Shown one piece after another: positions 44,491 through 53,879 of a stretch of 64,000 bases of DNA. The notes below the pieces were generated by a model. The model was not told the DNA's origin, ran no database searches, and worked only from the letters and a program-made list of their open reading frames with translations. A program made the position numbers and the translations under genes. Every line of letters begins with the position of its first letter. The first letter of the stretch is position 1. This DNA is from Pseudevernia furfuracea (taxonomy: Eukaryota > Ascomycota > Lecanoromycetes > Lecanorales > Parmeliaceae): assembly GCA_022315425.1 (NCBI GenBank), contig JAIUPT010000042.1, positions 1,240,001 to 1,304,000 of the forward strand, written 5' to 3'.

Positions 44491-45094
44491 GGAAGAGATG
44501 CAACTCAAGGGTCTGTGCATGATAATTTGGTCTGAGATTAGATTGAACGATGGATTGCCCCCCTCCTCTGCCAGAATGAAGTGGCCATGCATCTTACAAG
44601 AGTGACATTTTCAACTGCCCGGTCATGTATGAAACAACCGAACTCAATTTTGAAGTGCCAAGACATAAGCTTTTCTCCTTGGCTTCAATTTTGGGCAAAT
44701 CTAAGCCATATGAGAAATAAATTCGTAAATCGTGAGGGACTTTTGGCTGCTGCTCAGGGAGTTGAGCTACCCAAAAATACTTGACGGTACCATCACCACC
44801 CAAATATAAGTGAGTATGAAGTACAAATATTTCTGGCTTCGCCTTTCCCGCCATGCGCCGGAACTAGCCGGCGGAAGCTTATGACTGGCGGTAAAGTAAA
44901 TACCAAGTGGTAAAGTAGGGGTCCTCTTCGTGACGTACTAGATAGTAACGAATGCGCTTTAAAACAAAAGATTCTATTTTCTCAAAGAAAAAAAAAGCTG
45001 CGTCACCTCACAGCGAGAAGAGTCAAGAGCTCGCTACAAACAAAACCCCTTTCCCCTTCCCAACTCACTCTCCACATCTTCCCGAATTCAAGCC
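44491..45094. other. intergenic between tandem unit B and the small mitochondrial-type gene
   Basis: No supported gene. A Lys-rich 75-codon frame at 44952-45179 overlaps the start of the next gene in another frame and is not credible. Confidence 0.4.
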
Positions 45095-45494
45095 ATGGCA
45101 ACAATCATCCGCCGACACCCTCGAAAGCTCGTCGCCGGTATCATCCTTGTTGGTAGGCTCCGAATTCTCCGTCATCTGAACGGTTCAGTTCTCACATATT
45201 ATGGCTACAGGTGCTGGATACGGCATCGCTGAAGACCTACTCCCAAATCCTTTCCGAACTCCCGGCGTACAGAATATCGAGAAGCGCTATTCGTCCGGCG
45301 GCGGCTCCAAAAACCATTTGCCAGGCGCAGCTACGAAGAGAGGGGATCATGACTCGGTAGTGGGGAACACGGAGACGGCGAAGGGCATTGGAAGCCCACA
45401 TCATGAGGCGCATGTTCAGGGGCAGAAACCAGATGTGAGTGCACAACGTATTTTTTTGGGCGTTGCAGAGTCCTTGGGCAGAAGAGTTGCTTAG
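45095..45494 (+). CDS. small conserved fungal protein, probably mitochondrial
   Basis: Two exons (45095-45152, 45211-45494; 58-nt intron) give 113 aa. It starts MATIIRRHPRKLVAGIILVG, a basic then hydrophobic N-terminus like a mitochondrial signal/anchor, followed after the splice by AGYGIAEDLLPNPFRTPGVQNIEKRYSSGGGS and ATKRGD. I recognise this arrangement (anchor, TPGV..IE.RYSSGGGS..H.PA) from uncharacterised small ascomycete proteins, but no function is known to me. The C-terminus is uncertain: the frame reads through to 45494, but GTGAGT at 45435 could be a donor for a 34-nt intron ending TTGCAG, giving a different tail PDSPWAEELLRI. Confidence 0.6.
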
Positions 45495-46093
45495 GATCAC
45501 TTGTAATCTTGAGCGGTGCGCAGGGTTTTGCTACGTGTGCTGATTCTTTGTGGGGGCCATCAGCCGAGCGGATTCGACAAGACATGGAATAGAGCCCAGT
45601 ACAATTCTGAGAAAGGGAAGTAGGGTATCATCCGTGCATTGGCGCATTCACGTTGCATTGTCAGGGCGTATGCGATGTTTAACGGCCATTTCCATTTCCT
45701 GCATGCCGGTGCAAGGCATAGACATTCAGCTCTGGGCATAGGAGTTTCAGACCGGAGCAGAAAGGGCATATTTTAAGCTTCTACGGTTTGTGATTCAGCG
45801 TGGCGCATGGATTTCATTCCAATACACGTTTCACAGACCTACCGTTCAATGATGCACGGCGCTTTCGATGAAAACAGTCTTCTGCGAATGCAGCGAGGAG
45901 GAGGAGAGGCCAAAGGTGTCACGCAGCAAATCATCAACAATGGTTAAGCGGCAGTTCACCCATGTGAAGCCTCCATTTTGAACTTGAATGATCTGCATTG
46001 TAGCTTTCGAAGAATTGTCCTGGGGTACAAGCTCAAACAGCCCCAAGTTTTACTCCGCTATGCAAGCACCTGGTTCCGTAGCGTGCCATTCAT
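45495..46093. other. intergenic between convergent genes
   Basis: No gene recognised; it holds the 3' ends of the small plus-strand gene and of uL5 on the minus strand. Confidence 0.4.
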
Positions 46094-46992
46094 CTAGGTA
46101 CTGCGGTCTCCCCTTACGATACCCTCGAATCGATTCTTGAACCATTTGACCGTCTCTTGCTGGTTGATACGGTGGCTAGCACCAACCTTGCTCTGGGCAC
46201 GTCTTCGTTTGGCTACTCGCTCGCCAGGTCGTGTCCTGGAGAAGAATCTATCAGCATCTCATCCAAATTTCGCAAGGGCCCCAACACGCCTTCGCAACGG
46301 AGAAGACTCACATGCAGCAGTAAAAGTCCATGCCGTAGATACCGATCGCCGGATCATACTTGATGCCCAAATCGATGTGCTCGCTAATACCGAATCCAAA
46401 GTTACCTGTAGATTTTGATGTTCAGAGGTTGATGGAGGAGAGGTAAACGGGGATAGGTGTCGTACCAGTCTCTGAGAAGTTCTTCTTTCGCAATTCGTAT
46501 TCCTTCACTTTAAGCCCCCGCTCGAGAATCTCTATAATAGATCGATGTCAGTCCACACAGCCTTCGTACATAGATAGCAGATCGCTGGCTAAGAATTGGA
46601 CTTACCCTCAGCCTTAGCACCGCGAACAGTCACGTGTACAGCAATCTTTTCGTTACGTCGGATACCGAATGTGCGGACTGTATAGCGAGCTTTGCCTAAA
46701 AGGAAGCAGATAATGTTAGACAATGCTGCGGTAAAGTGAGGAGCACTCCAGGACGAGCCTGAGAAGGGTGTGCGTACTGTAAACGGGTGTTTGACCAGAT
46801 AATTGTTCGAGCACTTTGGCTGCACGAGTAAGTCTGTCACCGGATTCGCCGACAGAGATATTGAGAACGAGTTTCTCGATGCGGAGTTCGCGCATGGGGT
46901 TTGCGCTTTTCTCTTTCTTGGAATCCGCCTAGTAGCCGTAGATTAGCATTGCGGTGAGCAGTAGGGTCCATGTACCTGCAGTCACCTACCAT
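46094..46992 (-). CDS. RPL11: 60S ribosomal protein L11 (uL5)
   Basis: Six exons: ATG alone (46992-46990), 46928-46778, 46695-46606, 46531-46466, 46405-46312 and 46235-46094; introns 61, 82, 74, 60 and 76 nt; 181 aa. Joined sequence: ADSKKEKSANPMRELRIEKL, NISVGESGDRLTRAAKVLEQLSGQ, KARYTVRTFGIRRNEKIAVHV, GAKAEEILERGLKVKEYEL, GNFGFGISEHIDLGIKYDP, and C-terminal RRRAQSKVGASHRINQQET, a complete eukaryotic uL5. It binds 5S rRNA and contacts the P-site tRNA. Five introns in under 900 bp, with the first right behind the ATG, is typical of fungal ribosomal protein genes. Confidence 0.96.
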
Positions 46993-47276
46993 GATCGAGA
47001 GTGCGTCTGAGGAAGATGTTGCGAAGATACTGACACTGTCGCTGCCGTTGAAAGTTGAGACCCTGTGTGGGCGATTAGCGAAAGTATCTAGCGCGCTTGG
47101 CGTGTAATCTAACTGCTAGCGCAAGTCGTTTTGAGAACCTCCAACCGCAGGAATTTAAAGCTTCACATACGATACTGCGAGCTTGATATTCGAAAGAAAG
47201 GAGAGCCCAGGAAGCTTAGAGCTTCATTACAATCTTTGGACAAGACAAGTCGCATGAGCGACCACAGTCGATCATT
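46993..47276. promoter_or_regulatory. divergent promoter, uL5 / SmB
   Basis: 284 bp separate the start codons of two constitutive genes read outward, implying a shared promoter. No clear TATA box; ACAATCTTTGGACAAGACAAG lies just upstream of SmB. Confidence 0.5.
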
Positions 47277-48255
47277 ATGGCGAACAAACAGGGAAAGATG
47301 GTGAGTCTTGAGAATTGGGTCATGTCAGGCTTCGTTGACACTCTTGCTGACCGTTTGGGTGATAGCAAAATCTCGTAAACTATCCAGCTCCCTCTCCACC
47401 AGCTCTCAATTCTCCTCGGAGATGCCAGGGCCACATACAAAAGTACTAATACCAGTCCAGATCAATTACCGAATGAGAATTACCTTGAATGATGGGCGAC
47501 AAATGACTGGCCAGATGCTGGCATTTGATAAGGTGAGAATTTAAAACAGAATTATACATGTTTGTTAGTAATAACGATGCAGCACATGAACCTTGTCCTC
47601 GCAGATACAGAAGAATTCCGCCGAGTAAAGCGCAAACCAACCAAGGGTGCACAGTCCGCTCCCGGCAGCTCCACACCCGCACTCGTCGAATCCGAAGAAA
47701 AGCGCACTCTCGGTCTTACCATTGTTCGCGGCACCCATATCGTCTCATGCTCAGTCGACGGCCCTCCTCCCGCAGACCCATCGGCAAGATTAGGAGCAAG
47801 CGCACCCGGAGGTGCTGGAGGTGCGCCACCGACATTAGCAGCGGGACCGGGCATAAGTAGACCTGCTGGAAGGGGATTGCCCGTTGGTTTAGGTGGACCA
47901 GCTGCGGGAGTGGGAGGACCAGCGCCGCCAGGAGGATTTCCTGGGTTTCCACCGGGTGGATTCCCTGGAGGTGCACCACCAGGGTTCGCCGGTCGTGGGG
48001 GACCCCCAGGAGGAGGACCACGTAAGCTCGTTCAAGGATTACATCCGAGATCAGAGTGCTAATAACTGATATCTAGCTGGATTTGCACCTCCACCGGGAT
48101 TCCCTGGAGGACCACGTAAGTTCTGTTTCGTATTCCAACTCCTGATATGATGGTGACTGACGAAATGTGTAGCGCAAGGGTTTCAGCCGCCGCCAGGCTT
48201 CCAACCTCCTCCTGGAGGCCGTGGTTTCCCACCGCCAGGATTCCAAGGCCGATGA
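47277..48255 (+). CDS. SMB1: small nuclear ribonucleoprotein SmB
   Basis: Five exons (47277-47300, 47461-47532, 47583-48021, 48077-48115, 48173-48255; introns 160, 50, 55 and 57 nt) encode 218 aa. Sm fold: MANKQGKM-INYRMRITLNDGRQ, GQMLAFDKHMNLVLADTEEFR (Sm1), then RTLGLTIVRGTHIVSCSV (Sm2). The C-terminal half is Pro/Gly-rich with PPGF repeats (GFPGFPPGGFPGG, PPPGFQPPPGGRGF), as in SmB/B'. It is part of the heptameric ring on U1, U2, U4 and U5 snRNAs. Exon 4 is just 39 nt and symmetric (phase 1-1); exons 3 and 4 end in the same sequence GGAGGACCAC followed by GTAAG, so exon 4 looks like a small duplication and can be skipped without breaking the frame. Confidence 0.93.
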
Positions 48256-48695
48256 TGTACGTGACAGTTGGATGATTGGATCGATGCTAGACTACATGGA
48301 GGAATTGAGCCCCATACTCGGAGCGTTAGACCTCTATCTCGACCGAATTGAAAGGAGAACACAAGGAAACTCCTGGCCTAGTTCTGCAAATGATAGTGCC
48401 AGGACTGGCGTTTGGAGGGTTGGACTGCTCACATACCACAAAAGCGTCAGAATAGTCAGGACAAATACAAGACTTTAGAAGCCACCACTTGCTAGACCTC
48501 AGCTTTTGCCTATGTTCGTAAAGTCAACATGAACCAAACATTAATGGGGCAGCACGTGACACCCATTCCCTCCGACATTTTTCAGCCCTATCGGCGATAA
48601 ATCGCTCCTCAAATTAGACCTGCCTAGAGTACTCCGTACGCAATACGCAGTGACCTCGGATTGAACGCTTCTCCCTCCTCATTACTACTCTCATA
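48256..48695. other. intergenic between SmB and Mpc1
   Basis: 440 bp, no gene recognised; Mpc1 promoter on the right half. Confidence 0.4.
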
Positions 48696-49602
48696 ATGGC
48701 AGCCGCATTATCAGCGCTCAATGCCAAAATCCGGTCGCAGCCCGTCTTGAACTATGTCTGCTCAACCCGTACGTCCAACTGCCCCTAATACGCCTACACT
48801 CCGAAAAAAACATCGGAAATCACCGACTGACCATTTCCCCCCCCCCTGCCCTGACAGATTTCTGGGGCCCAGTCTCCAACTTCGGCATCCCCATCGCCGC
48901 CGTAATGGACACGCAGAAAGATCCCGAAATGTATGCCCCCCCTCCCGGCGCGCGCACAACGGCCGCCTGTGACCAAGCGCACGCACTTTTTTTTTTCAAA
49001 TCACCGCGACTCACTCGTCTGACATGGTAACGGGATAGCATCTCCGGCCGCATGACGGGCGCCCTGGTCCTCTACTCCGGCACCTTTATGCGCTACGCTC
49101 TGGCTGTTCAGCCGAGGAACTATCTGCTGTTCGGCTGCCATTTTGTCAATTTTGGAGCGCAGTTGACGCAGGGATATCGGTACATGCAGTATTGGAAGTG
49201 AGTTGGCCTTTTTTTTTTTTTTTTCATTCTCTTGCTGGGAATGGTGGGGGGACCGGATGGTGTTTTGGAACGGGGAGTGTGGGTGTTTGGAGGGCAGATG
49301 GGATACGGGATATGGGCCATTCAGGGGACGTGGACCTGGCAACGGCTCCTTGTGCGGGGAAGAAATGGCGGTTTTTTTTCCTGAACGGATTGCTACGTGT
49401 TTTGTGGTTGTGGTTACCTACTAAAGTGTTGTTCAGCTACGGCGGACGAGAAATATCACTAGAGGCGAAGGCGAAGGCGGAGGCGAATCAGATTGCTCAA
49501 GATGGCAAATCAATAGCTGGGGACGCAAAGGCTGGTGCGGAGGGCGTTATCGGCGACGTGAAACAGAAGGCAGGGGAGCTGAAGCAGAAAGTGGCGAAAT
49601 AA
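48696..49602 (+). CDS. MPC1: mitochondrial pyruvate carrier subunit Mpc1
   Basis: Four exons (48696-48768, 48858-48930, 49039-49197, 49437-49602; introns 89, 108 and 239 nt) give 156 aa. The signature is complete: STHFWGPVSNFGIPIAAVMD, IISGRMTGALVLYSGTFMRYALAVQPRNYLLF, CHFVNFGAQLTQGYRY. It forms the inner-membrane heterodimer that imports pyruvate, feeding among others the pyruvate carboxylase at the end of this window. The C-terminus is longer than in yeast Mpc1 (about 130 aa) and continues as an Ala/Lys-rich amphipathic helix (AKAKAEANQIAQDGKS..KQKAGELKQK) of CsbD/LEA-like appearance, encoded by the separate last exon behind the 239-nt intron. Confidence 0.92.
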
Positions 49603-49974
49603 GAACATGGGGAATGGTGGTCAGTCAAGAGACTTGGTGGTTGTTTGTTTGTATCGCAGTATATACGTTCCCAATACCAGCTGTCTTCGGGCTTATTGCA
49701 CAGTTCGTCTCCAATTTTCAGTTTTGCTTTTGCAGGATTTGTGAGATTCTACGCCGTGTGATTAAGCTGTGGCATTAGTAAGTTAAGACACGCTTTTAAA
49801 ATGGATTGTTGTGAGAGAATATGTCTCGAAGCTATATATCTGTATATTCAACGCTCAGAGTTTTAAAGTCTCCGCGGACCTTCTCAAGGGGTTGCTAGCA
49901 GTGGTGCAGTGTGTTGTGCTCGCAGGAAAACTTTTCACCACCTTTGATATTGCCATATATCGGCGACAATATCA
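49603..49974. other. intergenic between convergent genes
   Basis: 372 bp, AT-rich, the 3' flanks of Mpc1 (+) and the M16 peptidase (-). No gene recognised. Confidence 0.4.
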
Positions 49975-52900
49975 TCAGTCTTCTGTAGACTTTTCGTCTT
50001 CCTCGTCTTGTTCTTCATCTTCATCCTCATCTTCATCTTCGTCCTCTTCTTCTTCGTCTTGATCATCATTGTCGTCATCTTCATCCGTATCCTCCCCTCC
50101 TTCTAAGCCATAGTCATCCTGGAAGAAATCGAGCGGCTTGATCTCAGCCGCAAACCCGATCCCTCTAAAACCCTGGGCTATTTCCTCCTTCATAATGGGT
50201 GCACAAGTGACGAATAGATTAGAGGTCCTGCCTTCAAAGATGGGGAGCAGAACATTCTTCATCAAATCTCTGAAATCCTCATCCGTTACGTTCCTGACGC
50301 GTTCTAGTATTATGGTTGGCCAGTCCTTAGGCAATCCTCTTATGACTTGTCTTACAAAACTAATCTCAGCTGCACTCGCCATGGTTGCCTCTGCATTAGC
50401 GAAACCCAGCACAACTGAGCTGACGGCGCTTTCCAGATCGAGAGGGTCTAACACCTTCTCGCCAAGGGCGAACGATCGCATGACCTCCTTGACGGCAACG
50501 AACGCTGCAAAAGCGTTAGGAGAACGGTAAATGTCTAACGATACTTGACCAGAGCCAACGTGGTGGCGGAAGCCGACGCTGTATGCAAGACCATTACCAC
50601 GAGCGGCTGCCGAAACTGGTCCTTCGATGTTGTTGAGATAGGCAGTCGCAACCATGAGTGCTGGCATGAAAGGGTCGCTGTAGGATGACGGGCCTTTGCC
50701 AACCGCGACCGCAAATGATGAATCAAGCGATGGCATTGGAATGACAAACGCCGAATTACCTGGGCTTTTGCCCTGTTCGCTGAGCCTTGATAGGCGAGTG
50801 TCTAGCGGTTTGAGAGATCCGCTGTTGTCAAGGTTTGTGGTTAGAGTATTCCACGAGACGACCGGGTGAGGGAGCTTCTCTACGTTGCCAACCACGAGGA
50901 TACGCCAATTGTCTGGCTGGCAGAGCGCAGTATTGATGTCTTTGAGTTGGTTGATGATGGCTTTGGGATCCTTCTTTAGGAGGGTTTTGACGCGTTTGAG
51001 ATAAACAGCACCCACAAGTGTATTACAGGCCCTTGTGATTGACGTAGGTGCGGTGCCAAACATCAATTCTGCAGCTGCTTTCATGTCGTCCCCGTCTCGC
51101 TTTTCATCCGGTATATCTGCGAGGAGCCTTGACATTATGGATTTGACCCTGTCGATATCGAAGATAGAGGAATACATCAATTCTCTCAGCCACTGAATTG
51201 CCGTCTGATATTTTTCGACCTCGAGTTGCATTCTGATTGTAATGACTTCGGGACTGCCAATACTCTGGCCTGAATCGATACTATAGCCTACGGTGTCCCT
51301 TTCCAACTCCATGATGACTTGTTCGAAGCCGATTGTCTTTCCGTCGCGCAGCATCGGTGTGCTAAAAAAATTCTCCATGTAGATGGTCAGTAGCGGTCTG
51401 AGGGATACCGGAACCGCTTCAGTACCCAGAACAAGGGTCAGATAAACAAAATTTGACGGCACATGTTCGAAATGGATGAAAAGGGGTAGATCACTGTCCT
51501 TGTCAATGACCTGCTGAGCTGGATTCTGGAGCGTGCCCATCTTTCGAGCAGCACCAGATCGTGCAGTTGTCGTATTGATAAACCGAATTGATGATATATT
51601 GGGAACCTCAAATTGCTCGAGGACTTCTTTGGGGACCTCCTTATCATTCTCCGCCTTTGCGGCTGCAAGTCTTGCTGACAAGTCTTTGAGTCCATCGAGT
51701 CCCAGTTGCTCCTTTCGTGCTGCAATGCGAGCCTTCTCTCTAGACTCGATCTTATCAGGAAGACCAGCCGAGGGTTTCCCAATTACACTGATATGATGGG
51801 CTTCTGACATCCAGATCCTTAGCCAATGTCTCCATTGGGAGTCTTCCCAGGTTTCCAAAACTTGGTACTCTTCCAAATTTTCGAGGTCAGCCTTTAGTGT
51901 TGACCCATCACGTTTGCCGAACAGGAAATCCTTGACAATTGGTTCCGTGAAGAAGCCTCCTGAGCTCTCGGCGTAGAATTTTACTTGCCGCTTTTCGCGC
52001 TGAATGCAATCTCTCATGTAATTGAGATCAATTGGCTTTGCAGCGGTCTCTTTGAGCAGCTCATGAAATCTGGCTTCGACTTGCTCCAATTCGTCTGTAG
52101 TGACGCCAGTCAAAGTGAATTGAATGAGTGTCTTAGGTCGATATTCGCACTCGTAGAACACCCCGCTAGCAATTTGCTCCTTCTCTACAAGGGTGTTTTC
52201 CAGGACTGAGGCGGATGAGAGAGCAAGATACCTAAGGAGAACATTCATGGCACCGCCTACAGATTAGGGGTCAGCTAAATTGACACGCATGATGAACAAA
52301 AGTTGAAGACTAACAAAGAAGGTTATCCGCCAACTCAGGTCCAAAAAAGCTCACGAGTATTTCGCCTGAAGACTCATCTGCTTCAGGGAATTCAACGTAT
52401 TCGACTGTTGACTTTTCTAGCGGCAGCGTCTGCTTCGATTCTAACCAGGGCCGGCTAAAAGGTGCGTCAGGTTTGGGTATATCTTCCAATATGGTACCCT
52501 CAAATCTTTCCAGAACATCCAATAGATTCGCATGATCGACGGCGCCCACAATGACCAAACACAAGTTTTTCGGCTGGTACATAACATGTTGAAATTCGCG
52601 GATTCGTTGCACACTTAAGGCCCGCAGAGATTCCATCATTCCAAAGGTCTCATACCTGAAGCCTACCCCCTCGGGATATAGTAGGCGTTTGGACTTTCTC
52701 CACATGAGCGAGCCTTTTTGATTTTCCTCTGCCTGCATCTCGGAGTACACTACACCAGCATCATTGCCAGAGCCGTCCACGTGATGTATCTCTGTGTAGC
52801 AGCTGGCATCTGTCAATGTGGGCGCAATGATATGTTCCAGATAGACTGGAAGAATCTGAGAAAATCCTTCCCAGCCAGCAGTGCATAATTCGTAGGCAGT

Positions 52901-53224
52901 GTGATCAGTCGCTGTATATGCATTGGTATAGGAATACGCTCTTGTGGCAAGCTTGTCCAGAATGCCTTTGTACTGATAGCTCTTAGACCCCATAAAACAC
53001 AGGTGCTCGAGGGTATGAGGAGCCCCTGAATCGTCATGAATCTCCGTTGCAAGAGTGAAGAGGCCGTCAACTTTAGGACCTTCTGTATCAACTACCACAA
53101 TCCTCATTCCCGTACTTGTGGACTCATACTGCGTGATGGTAGTAGGTGAATAATCGGTGCTAAATTTCTGAATTTCCTTAAAATGCGTGGCGTTTGCTTT
53201 GCGGAGTGTAGACGTTGATGACAT
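49975..53224 (-). CDS. M16-family zinc metallopeptidase (YOL098C-like)
   Basis: Two exons (53224-52315, 52256-49975; 58-nt intron) encode 1063 aa. The inverted zinc motif HTLEH is at residues 70-74 within APHTLEHLCFMGS, with a downstream Glu in VVYSEMQAEENQ. The protein has the two-halved length of M16C peptidases (pitrilysin/insulysin-type clamshell) and matches the yeast YOL098C / fission yeast C3H1.02c branch as far as I can judge. Splicing gives ELADNLL-CGAMNVLLRYLA. It ends in an almost purely acidic tail (DEDDDNDDQDEEEEDEDEDE). MSSTSTLRK is chosen as start because homologues begin there; the frame stays open upstream and contains an in-frame ATG at 53347 with a hydrophobic segment (ISLGLLAIWYALI). 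Confidence 0.88.
49985..50095. repeat. (TCTTCA/TCC)n low-complexity tract within coding sequence
   Basis: Imperfect trinucleotide repeat encoding the Asp/Glu tail of the M16 peptidase on the minus strand. Confidence 0.75.
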
Positions 53225-53879
53225 GATGACTTGCAGTATTTTGACGATCTCTGAGGTGATACCTGTATGGTCTAAAGAGCCTCGACCATGTATCAAAGCA
53301 TACCAGATTGCTAGAAGACCAAGCGAAATAGATAGCCCTGTCCGCATAACATGATGTTCCAAAAGTCTTTTACAAACGTTGGACGGAGGTGACACGGGCA
53401 AAGTTACTTCGTAGAATTTCCAATATATATGCCAGACCAAATAAAAATTCTGCAACAATTTCGTTGCCGAACAATTGTAGATACACACAGTTCCGCAATC
53501 GATTCCTCCCAGAACCGTACGATATTGCTAGATTCAAGGAATTTAGCTCTCTTTTCTATATTGACCATATAGATACCAACCTTTAATACCAAGGGGTAAT
53601 GATATCGGAGTTCAAACGAGTACGGCGACGAGGATTCAGCAATACGTACACTGGTGAGGGAATCGAACAGATACTATAGGTTCATTACTTCTGACTGATC
53701 TGAATATTTTGTGCTTTCTATATAGAAAAGGAGGAGCCAAAGGAATGGCGTGTAACGAGGGAAGTCAAGATCAAATTCAGGAAGGTTTTACCAAATGATC
53801 TCAGCCCTACGAGTACTTACTACCCGAGTCGAGCCGCCCGTACCAAGGCGTAACTTCGGCTTTAAGACTTCCATGCGCC
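53225..53879. other. intergenic between divergent M16 peptidase and Zw10-type gene
   Basis: 655 bp. The first 260 bp stay open in the peptidase frame (possible N-terminal extension). No other gene recognised. It must contain both promoters. Confidence 0.4.

Noticed and set aside
53640..53700. GTTCGATTCC-like T-arm (minus strand) suggesting a tRNA
   Set aside because: No matching acceptor stem or anticodon arm at the expected distances could be found.
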